Source of the DNA: JBBQZP01 sp038207585
GTDB lineage: Bacteria > Pseudomonadota > Alphaproteobacteria > Rhodobacterales > Rhodobacteraceae
Length of the DNA stretch: 64,000 nt
Direction of reading: 5' to 3'
Assembly: GCA_038207585.1 (NCBI GenBank)
Contig: JBBQZP010000011.1
Coordinates: 40,498 to 104,497, forward strand
Shown: in pieces, positions 28,051-36,307 of the stretch
Layout of the letters: every line of letters starts with the position of its first letter
How positions within the stretch are numbered: the stretch's first letter is position 1
Notes under the pieces: model-generated
Told to the model about the DNA's origin: nothing
What the model saw: only the letters and a program-made list of their open reading frames with translations
Databases searched by the model: none
Program-made: the position numbers and the translations under genes

Positions 28051-29613
28051 ATGCACCCGATTGACCCGGCCCGGCTTGACGCAGCCCTTGATGCGCTGCC
28101 CCACCGATATCCCGGACCGGGGGGCGTTGCCGGGGTCGTTCTGGATGGCAAGGTCATCGCCGCGCGGGCCTGGGGCCATGCCGACGTAACACGCGGCCAA
28201 GGGATGACGCGGGCGACGCGGCTGCCGATCTGCTCGATCTCAAAACAGTTCACCTGCGGGGTTTTGTTGTCGGTCGCGGACCGGCCCGAGGAATTGGACG
28301 CGCAGGTTGCGGCCTACCTTCCGCGCTTTGGCGGGCCATTGCCGACCGTCCGGCAGCTTGCGCACAACCAATCGGGTCTGCGCGATTACTGGGCACTGAC
28401 GGTGCTGCACGGGGCCAAGGCCGAACAGACCTTTGCCCGCGCCGATGCCCTGCCGATGATTGCAAAGATGCAGACCGGGCATTTCGCGCCCGGCACCGGT
28501 TATTCCTATTGCAACTGCAACTTCCGCATCCTGTCCGAAATGATCGAGGCCAGAACAGGCGAGGCGCTTGACCAGCTTTACGCCCGCCTGATCTGGCAGC
28601 CTGCAGGCATGAAAACCGCCACCCTGACCGCCGACACACGCACCCCCGAAGATGGCGTGGTGGGGTATGAGGGCTGTGACGCCACCGGGTATTTTCCAGC
28701 CGAAAACGGAGTGTACTGGATCGGTGATGCGGGCATTTCGGCAGCGCTGGATGACATGCTGGCCTATGAGGCGTGGATCGACGCCACGCGGGGTGATCCG
28801 GCGGGGCTATACAACCGCCTGTCGTCACCGCCCGCCTTTGCCGATGGCACGCCTGCGCAGTACGGCTTTGGTCTGGCGCATGAAACCGTGGCGGGGCTGG
28901 CAGTCACCGGTCACGGCGGCGCGCTGCGCGGGTTTCGGGCGCAGCGAATGCACGCCGGGGACGCGCGGCTGTCGGTCGTGGTGATGTTCAACCACGAGGC
29001 CAGCGCGCATGATGCCGCAACGGGTGTGATGGAGGCCGCGTTAGGCCATGACGCCGCCGCACCCAAATCCGCGTCAGCCGATTGGGCGGGCCAATGGCTG
29101 TGCCCCGAAACCGGCCTTCTGGCGCGGGTCACGCCAAATGCGGCAGGCGCGAACCTGCTGTTTGCAACCGGACCAGACCAGCTTGCGCCATCAGACGACG
29201 ACAGCCTTGCCAGCCCCGATGTCACGCTGACCCGGCAGGGGGCGCGCCTGCATATGACTCGGGCGGGCGACAATATTGATACGGTGATGGACCCCCTGCC
29301 CCGCGTCGAGGCGGCCAACGGTGCCGGCATCGCGGGCCACTACCACAGCGCCGAGGTTGACGGCGCGATGGAGATCGAGGCGCGGGATGGCGGGGTTCAT
29401 GCGCGCTTTACCGGCATGCTGGGCACCGGCATCTGGGAACGGCTGCATCCCGTGGGGCCGGATGTGTGGGCACTGGCCACGCGCCGCGCGATGGACGCAC
29501 CCGCCCCCGGCGACTGGACGATGAAAATAACGCGCGGCGATGCGGGCAAGGTAACCGGGCTGCGCCTTGGCTGCTGGTTGGCGCGCAAGGTGGATTATCT
29601 GAAACGCGGCTGA
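28051..29613 (+). CDS. dap: D-aminopeptidase (DAP, serine peptidase family S12)
   Basis: A 520-residue protein, the same length as the Ochrobactrum anthropi D-aminopeptidase and similar throughout. The catalytic S-x-x-K is in PICSISKQFTCGVLL near residue 62, NNQSGLRDYWALTVL matches the next conserved block, and YSYCNCNFRIL provides the Tyr-Cys-Asn motif. GHGGALRGFR replaces the KTG box. The two C-terminal beta-barrel domains are present, ending GLRLGCWLARKVDYLKRG. It releases N-terminal D-amino acids from peptides. The start at 28051 has AAGGAG at 28040-28045. No signal peptide is seen, so it acts in the cytoplasm, probably on peptides imported by the neighbouring transporters. Confidence 0.92.
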   Translation: MHPIDPARLDAALDALPHRYPGPGGVAGVVLDGKVIAARAWGHADVTRGQGMTRATRLPICSISKQFTCGVLLSVADRPEELDAQVAAYLPRFGGPLPTVRQLAHNQSGLRDYWALTVLHGAKAEQTFARADALPMIAKMQTGHFAPGTGYSYCNCNFRILSEMIEARTGEALDQLYARLIWQPAGMKTATLTADTRTPEDGVVGYEGCDATGYFPAENGVYWIGDAGISAALDDMLAYEAWIDATRGDPAGLYNRLSSPPAFADGTPAQYGFGLAHETVAGLAVTGHGGALRGFRAQRMHAGDARLSVVVMFNHEASAHDAATGVMEAALGHDAAAPKSASADWAGQWLCPETGLLARVTPNAAGANLLFATGPDQLAPSDDDSLASPDVTLTRQGARLHMTRAGDNIDTVMDPLPRVEAANGAGIAGHYHSAEVDGAMEIEARDGGVHARFTGMLGTGIWERLHPVGPDVWALATRRAMDAPAPGDWTMKITRGDAGKVTGLRLGCWLARKVDYLKRG

Positions 29614-29638
29614 CGGCACCAAACGCCACCGTAAAAGA

Positions 29639-29664
29639 CGGCGGCCGGATCGCTCCGGCCGCCG
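29639..29664. terminator. Bidirectional terminator between convergent genes
   Basis: An 11-bp perfect GC-rich inverted repeat (29639-29649 with 29654-29664, 4-base loop) is flanked by AAAA on one side and TTTGTT on the other. It can end transcription of the D-aminopeptidase gene and of the convergent binding-protein gene. Confidence 0.85.
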
Positions 29665-29669
29665 TTTGT

Positions 29670-31184
29670 TCAGTTTTTCACAGTGTCTTCCAGAAAGAAC
29701 CGACCCAGCGGGTTCTGATAGAAATTCTCGACATTCGACTGCGTCACGTTGCGATACGGGCTGTAATAAAGGTCGATCCAGTTCACATCGGCCTTGGCGG
29801 TTTCCTGCAGCTTGACATACATCGCCTCGCGCTTGGCCGGATCGGCTTCGACGCGTGCTGCGGCGACAAGGGCTGTCACCTCGGGGTTGTTGTAGCGGGT
29901 GTAGTAATTCATGTTCACGTCGTTGCCCAAAACGAAGGTGGTCTTCTGGTCGGGGTCCAGAATGTCGTTGGTCCAGTAGTTCACGGTCAGGTCATACTCG
30001 CCCGCAACCAGCATGTCCCAGGTCTGGCTGGGGTCGATCTTTTGCAGGTTTACCGTAACACCCGCCTCGGCCAGTTGCTGCTGAACCAGAACCGCAATCT
30101 GTTCGTCAACCTCGTCGCCCGCGTTCACGATGTAATTCAGCGTAAGGCCACTTTCGCCTGCGGCCTCCAGCAGTGCCTTGGCGGCTGCGGGATCATGCGG
30201 GCGGCGCAGGTTTCCGGCGTCATAGTAAAGCGCACCCTTGGGGATGTAGGAATTCGCCTCTTCGCCGATACCAAAGGTGATGGCATCGACGATGGACTGC
30301 TTGTCGATCGCCATGTCGATCGCCTCGCGCACTTCTTTTTTGGCAAGGGCCGCGTTGGAGTGGTTGATGATCATCGCATCTTCGCGGGTCGACGGATCAA
30401 GCTGCACCTTCAGCTTGGTGTCGGCCGTCAGTTCGGCAATGCGCGAGAACGGAACAAAGATCGCCGCATCCAGTTCGCCCGCCTGCATCTTGAGCATGCG
30501 GGTGTTGTCATCGGGCACGGAAATCCATTCCACACCGTCCAGTTTCACGCGGTCAGCTTCCCAGAAATTCGGGTTCTTCTCCAGCACCACACGGTCGCCG
30601 CGCAACCATTCCTTGACGGTGAACGCACCCGAGGCGATGGGGCTTTCGGCATAGGCTTCCGCGCCCATCGCCTCCATCCCTGCTTTGGACACCACGGCCG
30701 AACCCGGCATCGCAAGCGTTGACAGGAACGGAACAGACGGTGCCGACAGCGTGACAACCAGCGTCTTGTCGTCGGGCGTTTGCAGATCGGCGATGATCTT
30801 GTAGGTGTCCGACCAGAGCGAACCTTCGTCATCGCGGATGCGCGTCAATGTAAAGGCCGCATCCGCCGAGGTGATCGGCGATCCATCCGAGAATTTGGCG
30901 TCCCGCATCGTGAACGTATAGGTCAGCCCGTCGGGCGACACCGTCCAGCTTTCGGCCAGACCGGGTTCCAGTTTGGTGCCGGAACGGTCAACCCGCACGA
31001 TCTGATCGTAGACGTTCATGAAAACCCAGAAATCGACGTTCTGGGCGGTCATGATGGGGTCGAACGTGGTGCCATCCTCGCGTCGACCGATGGTCAGCAC
31101 GCCTTGGGCCTCGGCAATCGAGGTGCCGCCGATCAGCAGCGCAAGAGCTGCCGCGGCAAGTGTTTTCAAACTATTGGGTCGCAT
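29670..31184 (-). CDS. ABC importer substrate-binding protein, family 5 (third system)
   Basis: A 504-residue periplasmic receptor. The Sec signal is KTLAAAALALLIGGTSIAEA with cleavage before QGVL. The family signature is FTMRDAKFSDGSPITSADAAF near residue 85. In this system the receptor is the last gene of the operon (hydrolase, DppB, DppC, DppD, DppF, receptor), unlike the other importers here. Its start codon lies inside the 3' end of the DppF gene (14-base overlap). Confidence 0.93.
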   Translation of the reverse strand: MRPNSLKTLAAAALALLIGGTSIAEAQGVLTIGRREDGTTFDPIMTAQNVDFWVFMNVYDQIVRVDRSGTKLEPGLAESWTVSPDGLTYTFTMRDAKFSDGSPITSADAAFTLTRIRDDEGSLWSDTYKIIADLQTPDDKTLVVTLSAPSVPFLSTLAMPGSAVVSKAGMEAMGAEAYAESPIASGAFTVKEWLRGDRVVLEKNPNFWEADRVKLDGVEWISVPDDNTRMLKMQAGELDAAIFVPFSRIAELTADTKLKVQLDPSTREDAMIINHSNAALAKKEVREAIDMAIDKQSIVDAITFGIGEEANSYIPKGALYYDAGNLRRPHDPAAAKALLEAAGESGLTLNYIVNAGDEVDEQIAVLVQQQLAEAGVTVNLQKIDPSQTWDMLVAGEYDLTVNYWTNDILDPDQKTTFVLGNDVNMNYYTRYNNPEVTALVAAARVEADPAKREAMYVKLQETAKADVNWIDLYYSPYRNVTQSNVENFYQNPLGRFFLEDTVKN

Positions 31185-32193
31185 GGGTCAGTACCTCCGT
31201 TGGGTTTTTTGTCGTGTTTTCAGGGTCAAGAATACAGCTCCATCGTCGGCCCGGACTGCGGTGTTCGGCGGGGGGCGGGCCGCTTTGGCAAACAGGTTGG
31301 GCCTGCGGGCAGCGCGGGTGAAACGGGCACCCTTCGGGCAGACGCATCGGGCTTGGAGGGTCGCCCGCCAGCAGATGTGGGTCAAGGGCTGTATCCGGAT
31401 CAATCTCGGGGATGGCACTGATCAGGGCCGCCGTGTAGGGGTGGCGCGGCGCACGGAACACCTCTTCGGTCGGGCCTTCCTCGACGATACGGCCAAGATA
31501 CATCACCGCCACCCGGTCACACAGGCGTCGCACGATGGCCAGATCGTGCGCGATGAAGATCAGCGCCAGATCCATGCGCGCGCGCAATTCCATGAACAGG
31601 TTGATGATCTGGCCCTGGATCGACACATCAAGGGCCGCCACACATTCATCCGCGATGATCAGCCTTGGGTCCACCGCCAACGCCCGCGCCACGCCCACCC
31701 GTTGACACTGGCCCCCGCTCAGCTGGGCGGGGCGGCGCGCGCCAAGTTCGGGCCGCAAGCCCACAAGGGTCAGCAATTCATCAACCCGTGCGGGAATATC
31801 CGCCGCAGGCAGTTTGCGATGCACGATCAGCACTTCGGCAATCGCCTGCGCCGCCGTCATCCGCGGGTTCAGCGCGCCATAGGGGTCTTGAAACACCATC
31901 GCGGTTTCGCGGCGCAATCGATCCATATCGGCGCGCGCGCCGTCGCTGATCCGCGCGCCGTCAAAGGTGACGGCCCCGCCGCTGGCCCGCTCCAACCCCA
32001 GAATGGCACGGCCAAGGGTGCTTTTGCCGCTGCCGGATTCGCCGACAATCCCCAAAGCCTCGCCCGCGCGCAGTTCCAGCGTAACGTGGTTGACGGCGGC
32101 AAGGCTGCGCCGGCCAAAGCCGAAGGGCGCACCACTGCGCTGGGTAAAGGCGACCGAAAGATCATCAACAACCAGAAGCGGCGGTTTTTTCAT
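31171..32193 (-). CDS. ABC importer ATPase, DppF type (third system)
   Basis: A 340-residue ATPase. Walker A is GESGSGKS, Q-loop MVFQDPYGALNPRM, signature LSGGQCQRVGVARA, Walker B LIIADECVAALD and H-loop IAHDLAIVRR. The C-terminal GCPFHPRCPQAQPVC motif is intact. In the signature the usual Arg after GGQ is Cys (GGQCQR), a variant worth noting. The start MKKPPLLVV at 32193 overlaps the DppD stop (ATGA). Confidence 0.93.
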   Translation of the reverse strand: MKKPPLLVVDDLSVAFTQRSGAPFGFGRRSLAAVNHVTLELRAGEALGIVGESGSGKSTLGRAILGLERASGGAVTFDGARISDGARADMDRLRRETAMVFQDPYGALNPRMTAAQAIAEVLIVHRKLPAADIPARVDELLTLVGLRPELGARRPAQLSGGQCQRVGVARALAVDPRLIIADECVAALDVSIQGQIINLFMELRARMDLALIFIAHDLAIVRRLCDRVAVMYLGRIVEEGPTEEVFRAPRHPYTAALISAIPEIDPDTALDPHLLAGDPPSPMRLPEGCPFHPRCPQAQPVCQSGPPPAEHRSPGRRWSCILDPENTTKNPTEVLTHATQ

Positions 32194-33176
32194 GCGCCCA
32201 CCTTCCGCCGCGCGGACGTCAACGGGTTGTGGCAGGCCGCTACATGCCCCGGCCCCCGCGCGGCCTGATCCGGCTGATCGCCCTTGCAAGCCACCGTTGC
32301 CGCCGCACAACGCGGATGAAACCGGCACCCGCCCGGCATTGCACCCATTGACGGGGGCTGGCCCGGTATCGTATCCAGCAACCCCTCCCCCCCCGCCGAG
32401 GTTGGCTGGCAGCGGATCAGACCGGCGGTGTAGTGATGCGACGGCGCGCCAAGCACGTCGCGCTTTGGCCCGCGTTCGCACAGACGCCCGGCGTAAAGCA
32501 CGGCGATGCTGTCGCAGGTTTGCGCCACCACACCCAGATCATGCGTGATCAGGATAATCGACACGCCTTGCCTATCGCGCAGGTCCATCAACAGCCGCAA
32601 AATCTGCGCCTGCACGGTCACATCAAGCGCCGTTGTCGGTTCATCCGCAATCAGCACCTTGGGGTTGCAGGCCAGCGCCACGGCGATCATCGCGCGCTGC
32701 CGCATGCCGCCTGAAAACTCGTGCGCGTATGACCCTGCCCGCGCTTCGGGGTCGGGGATGCCGACCTGACGCAGTGCCTCTACCGCGCGGGCTCGGGCAT
32801 CGCTGCGGGTGGTGTTTTCATGCAGACGCACGGCCTCGGCGATCTGATCACCAATGCGCATGACCGGGTCCAGATGTGCTGTCGGGTTCTGAAAGATCAT
32901 GCCAATCTGCCCGCCCCGGACATCACGCATCCGCGCCTCGGGCAACGGCACCAGATCCTGCCCTAGCAGCGCCACCCGTCCGCCCGCGATGCGCAGCGCG
33001 GGTTCAGGCAAAAGCCGCATCAACGCGCGGCAGGCCACCGTCTTGCCCGACCCGCTTTCGCCCACCAGACCCAGAATCTCACCCGGTGCCAGATCGAACG
33101 ACAGATCATCGACCAGCCGCACACCATCGCGCGTTTCGACCGACAACCCCTGAACCGAAAGCACCGGAGCAGTCAT
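32190..33176 (-). CDS. ABC importer ATPase, DppD type (third system)
   Basis: A 328-residue ATPase. Walker A is GESGSGKT, Q-loop MIFQNPTAHLDPVM, signature FSGGMRQRAMIA, Walker B VLIADEPTTALD and H-loop ITHDLGVVAQ. The C-terminal GCRFHPRCAAATVAC cysteine cluster is present. The start MTAPVLSVQ at 33176 overlaps the DppC stop by 4 bases. Confidence 0.93.
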   Translation of the reverse strand: MTAPVLSVQGLSVETRDGVRLVDDLSFDLAPGEILGLVGESGSGKTVACRALMRLLPEPALRIAGGRVALLGQDLVPLPEARMRDVRGGQIGMIFQNPTAHLDPVMRIGDQIAEAVRLHENTTRSDARARAVEALRQVGIPDPEARAGSYAHEFSGGMRQRAMIAVALACNPKVLIADEPTTALDVTVQAQILRLLMDLRDRQGVSIILITHDLGVVAQTCDSIAVLYAGRLCERGPKRDVLGAPSHHYTAGLIRCQPTSAGGEGLLDTIPGQPPSMGAMPGGCRFHPRCAAATVACKGDQPDQAARGPGHVAACHNPLTSARRKVGA

Positions 33177-34015
33177 TCCCGGACCCCCAGCTTTTCGCCC
33201 AACCCATCGGCAATCAGGCTGAACCCGAATGACAGGATCAGGATCGCAATGCCCGGAAACGTCGTCATCCACCAGGCTTGGGTGATGAACCCCTGCCCTT
33301 CGGCAACCATGATGCCCCATTCCGCCGTCGGCGGCTGCACCCCCAGCCCCAGAAAGCTGATCGAGGCCCCGCCCAGCAGCACCAGCACCATGTCCGACAT
33401 CGCGAACACGATCGAATTGACCAACGCATTGGGTAGCAGATGGCGGAACATGATCCGGCTGTGGCTATAGCCCAGGCTGCGCGCGGCCAGCACGAAATCG
33501 GCGGATTTCAGGATCAGTATTTGCGACCGGATCAGCCGCGCGTAAGACACCCAGCCCACAAGCGCCAGCGAGATGTAAAAGCTTTTCAGCCCCGGCCCCA
33601 GAATGGCGATGATCGCGATGATCAGGACCAGATAGGGAAACGCCAGCACCACGTCGATGATCCGCATCAGAACAGCATCGACCACGCCCCCGAAATAGCC
33701 CGCAACCGTGCCAATGATGGTGCCGATCACGAACGGGAACACCACGCCCAGAAACGCAATCTGCAAATCCACCCGCGCCGCCCAGATCACCCGTGACAGC
33801 ACGTCGCGCCCGAAATTGTCGGTGCCCAGCAGATGCACCGCGTTTGGGGCCACAAGCCGGGCGTCGCCGTCCTGCAGCACCGGATCATAGGGGGCAAGCC
33901 ACGGGGCCAGCAAGGCCGCCAAGACCATCAGACCAACCAGCACCAACCCGGTGAACAACGTAGCACGCCCCGGAAACGGGCGCAGCAACAGCGGGCGGGC
34001 GGCAGCCACGCTCAC
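33173..34015 (-). CDS. ABC importer permease, DppC type (third system)
   Basis: A 280-residue permease. The LLGTDNFGRDVLSRVIWAARV segment and the EAA loop ARSLGYSHSRIMFRHLLPNALV identify DppC. A GTG start at 34015 (VSVAAARPLLLRP) is preferred because it overlaps the DppB stop; the longer reading upstream is only a shadow frame of the DppB gene. Confidence 0.92.
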   Translation of the reverse strand: MSVAAARPLLLRPFPGRATLFTGLVLVGLMVLAALLAPWLAPYDPVLQDGDARLVAPNAVHLLGTDNFGRDVLSRVIWAARVDLQIAFLGVVFPFVIGTIIGTVAGYFGGVVDAVLMRIIDVVLAFPYLVLIIAIIAILGPGLKSFYISLALVGWVSYARLIRSQILILKSADFVLAARSLGYSHSRIMFRHLLPNALVNSIVFAMSDMVLVLLGGASISFLGLGVQPPTAEWGIMVAEGQGFITQAWWMTTFPGIAILILSFGFSLIADGLGEKLGVRE

Positions 34016-34953
34016 AGCTTCACCCGTGGATCGGCGGCCACCGTCAGAATGTCGGCCAGAAAGTTCACCAGCACCGTGGCCACCGCAAAACACATGGCAA
34101 CCCCCTGCACCACCATGTAATCGCGTGAAAATATGCCGCGGATCAACAACTGCCCCATGCCGGGAATGGCAAAAACCGACTCCACGATCACCGTGCCTCC
34201 GATCAGCCAGCCGATGTTGACCGCCAGCAGGTTCAGCGTCGGCACGATGGCGTTGGGCATCACATGACGCCAGAACACCGCCCCCTCGGACAGACCGCGC
34301 GCCCGCGCCGCCGTTGCCTGATCTGATGTGATCTGGGCAATCAGGCTGGCCCGAAGGCTGCGCGTCAGCACCGCCGACAATGACAGCGCGATGGTCAGAC
34401 ACGGCAGCACCATATGCGCTGCCTTTTCAGACAGCGTGCGCCCGTAACCCGACACTGGAAACAGGTCGAGCTTCACGCTGAACACGATCATCAGCATCAG
34501 CGCCAGCCAGAACGGCGGCGTGCCAAGCCCAAGCGTGGACACAACGCGCACCGCCTGATCAGGCATCCGCCCCCGCTGGCGCGACGCTATCGTGGCCATC
34601 GGCACCGCGATCAGAATGGCCAGCAAAACCGACCCCGCAACCAGAACCAGCGTCGGTTCGATCCGGGTTGCGATCAGCTTCAGGACATCGGTCTTGAAGA
34701 CGATCGAGCGGCCCATCTCACCCGCCGACAGGTTCTTGAGGAAGTAAAGGTATTGCACCCAGATCGGCTCATCCAGCCCGTATTGCGCGCGGATACGCTC
34801 CAGCGCCGATGCGGTTGCGCGCGTGCCAAGCAGCATGCGCGCCGGATCACCGGGGATCAGGCGCACAAGAACAAAGGTGATGACGCTGATCCCGAACAGA
34901 ACGGGCAGGAATTGCAGTGGACGAAACAGCACGAACCGGTAGCGGTGCATCAA
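34012..34953 (-). CDS. ABC importer permease, DppB type (third system)
   Basis: A 313-residue permease. It begins with FRPLQFLPVLFGISVITFVL, then RLIPGDPARMLLG and QYGLDEPIWVQYLYFL, the DppB hallmarks, with the EAA loop near ARARGLSEGAVFWRHVMPNAIV. It is translationally coupled to DppC and starts 13 bases after the hydrolase stop. Confidence 0.93.
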   Translation of the reverse strand: MMHRYRFVLFRPLQFLPVLFGISVITFVLVRLIPGDPARMLLGTRATASALERIRAQYGLDEPIWVQYLYFLKNLSAGEMGRSIVFKTDVLKLIATRIEPTLVLVAGSVLLAILIAVPMATIASRQRGRMPDQAVRVVSTLGLGTPPFWLALMLMIVFSVKLDLFPVSGYGRTLSEKAAHMVLPCLTIALSLSAVLTRSLRASLIAQITSDQATAARARGLSEGAVFWRHVMPNAIVPTLNLLAVNIGWLIGGTVIVESVFAIPGMGQLLIRGIFSRDYMVVQGVAMCFAVATVLVNFLADILTVAADPRVKL

Positions 34954-34966
34954 CCCTGCCCCACCA

Positions 34967-35860
34967 TCACGCCGATGTCCTGTGGCGGTTCAGAAAACCG
35001 GTCAGCACCGGGTAATAGGCGCCCGGTTCCTCATAAAACGGCATGTGCGAGGCGTTGGGGAACACGGTCAGTTCGGCTTGCGGCATCTGCTGTTTCATCC
35101 GCAGCGCGCAGGCCGGGGTCAGCTCATCATGCTGGCCGCACAGAATAAGCGTTGGTGCGGTGATGCGGTGCAGATCGGGGATGCGGTTCCAGTCCTTCAT
35201 GTTGCCGGTATAGAGAAACTCGTTGGGGCCCTGCATGGTCACATAAGGCCCCATGTTCCAGTCGCCCAGCGACCGGTTGATCGGATCGGGCCAGACATCC
35301 AGCCGGCAGACGTGGCGATAGTTCAGCAGCGTGACGGCGGCGGCATAGGCGGGGTGATCAAACCGCCCCTCTGCCTCGAACCGCTGCATCATCGCGACCG
35401 TCTCGGGGCCAAGGGCCGCGCGCAGACGGTGCAGTTCGGACACCAGATGCGGCATGTCGGCATTGGTGTCGGCCAATGTCAGCGTGCGCACGGCATCCGG
35501 ATGGGTCAGCGTATAGTCAATGGCCAGCCACCCGCCCCAGGAATGGCCCAGAAGATGCACCGGCCCCAGGTTCAGCGCGCGGCGCACCGTCTCGGTTTCC
35601 GCGACATAGCGGTCGATCGTCCAAAGGTTTGGGTCGGTCGGGCGGGACGATGCGCCGGTGCCAAGCTGATCAAAGGCCACCACCCGGAAGCCCTGATCCA
35701 TCAGGCAACTATGCGCCTCGCGCAGGTAATCGCAGGGCAGACCGGGGCCGCCGTTCAGACACAGAACCACATCGTCGCCCGAGCCGAAATCATAGGCGAT
35801 GACCGTGCCGCCTTCGACCTCGATCTCGTGCTGTCGGTCTGGCTTGATCTCTCGCCACAT
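34967..35860 (-). CDS. Alpha/beta hydrolase, proline-iminopeptidase-like (family S33)
   Basis: A 297-residue alpha/beta hydrolase. LNGGPGLPCDYL forms the oxyanion-hole loop, like HGGPG in proline iminopeptidases, and the nucleophile elbow GHSWGGWLA matches S33 enzymes. The catalytic Asp lies in ILCGQHDELTP and the His in FPNASHMPFYEEP. The family removes N-terminal proline from small peptides or hydrolyses amino-acid amides. The start MWREIKPDRQ is preferred; an in-frame Met six codons upstream (35878) is possible. It is the first gene of the third importer operon, which supports a role in processing imported peptides. Confidence 0.88.
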   Translation of the reverse strand: MWREIKPDRQHEIEVEGGTVIAYDFGSGDDVVLCLNGGPGLPCDYLREAHSCLMDQGFRVVAFDQLGTGASSRPTDPNLWTIDRYVAETETVRRALNLGPVHLLGHSWGGWLAIDYTLTHPDAVRTLTLADTNADMPHLVSELHRLRAALGPETVAMMQRFEAEGRFDHPAYAAAVTLLNYRHVCRLDVWPDPINRSLGDWNMGPYVTMQGPNEFLYTGNMKDWNRIPDLHRITAPTLILCGQHDELTPACALRMKQQMPQAELTVFPNASHMPFYEEPGAYYPVLTGFLNRHRTSA

Positions 35861-36307
35861 GTTTCGCGCACCTCTCACGAACGTCGTCCTAAAAAAGGGT
35901 TAATCACCAATCCGCAGGTCAGGAATGTTCCGGTCACCCACAGGGCATCGAATTCCCGGCAAGGCCCCTGATCGCCCGGAAAACATGCGGAGTGCTTGAA
36001 AAAAAGGCAAGCATGCATTTGCATGGGAGTTTGGTTTGAGATGGAATTAGTGCGGCCCTGCTGGCCTTCAGGCACAGGCGGTTGCACCTGACTCGCTTTG
36101 CCGTGATGTCTTTAAGGCAGCATAAGACGTGCATGTGCCTGTTTAGAACGCCGTGCTGTCACCTTCCGATGACGACGCCCAGTCATCGTTGCACCGGATC
36201 GCGCAGGCCGGGATGGGAAGAGCCGCACCTGACCTTGCCGCCAATGATCACTTGCGCGGTTGTCTATGGCATCCTCCCCCTTGTCACGGGGATGGGCTAA
36301 ATGCGGT
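35861..36307. other. Intergenic region between hydrolase operon and glycosyltransferase gene
   Basis: About 430 bases with no supported gene. The half near the hydrolase is AT-richer and carries the palindrome at 36012-36025. Short frames in the other half have no recognisable similarity. Confidence 0.5.
36012..36025. promoter_or_regulatory. Palindromic candidate operator upstream of the third importer operon
   Basis: CATGCATTTGCATG is a perfect 6-bp inverted repeat with a 2-base spacer, about 150 bases upstream of the hydrolase start. Its core ATGCATTTGCA is identical to 4579-4589 in the divergent FAD-oxidoreductase promoter. A shared regulator is inferred. Confidence 0.45.
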
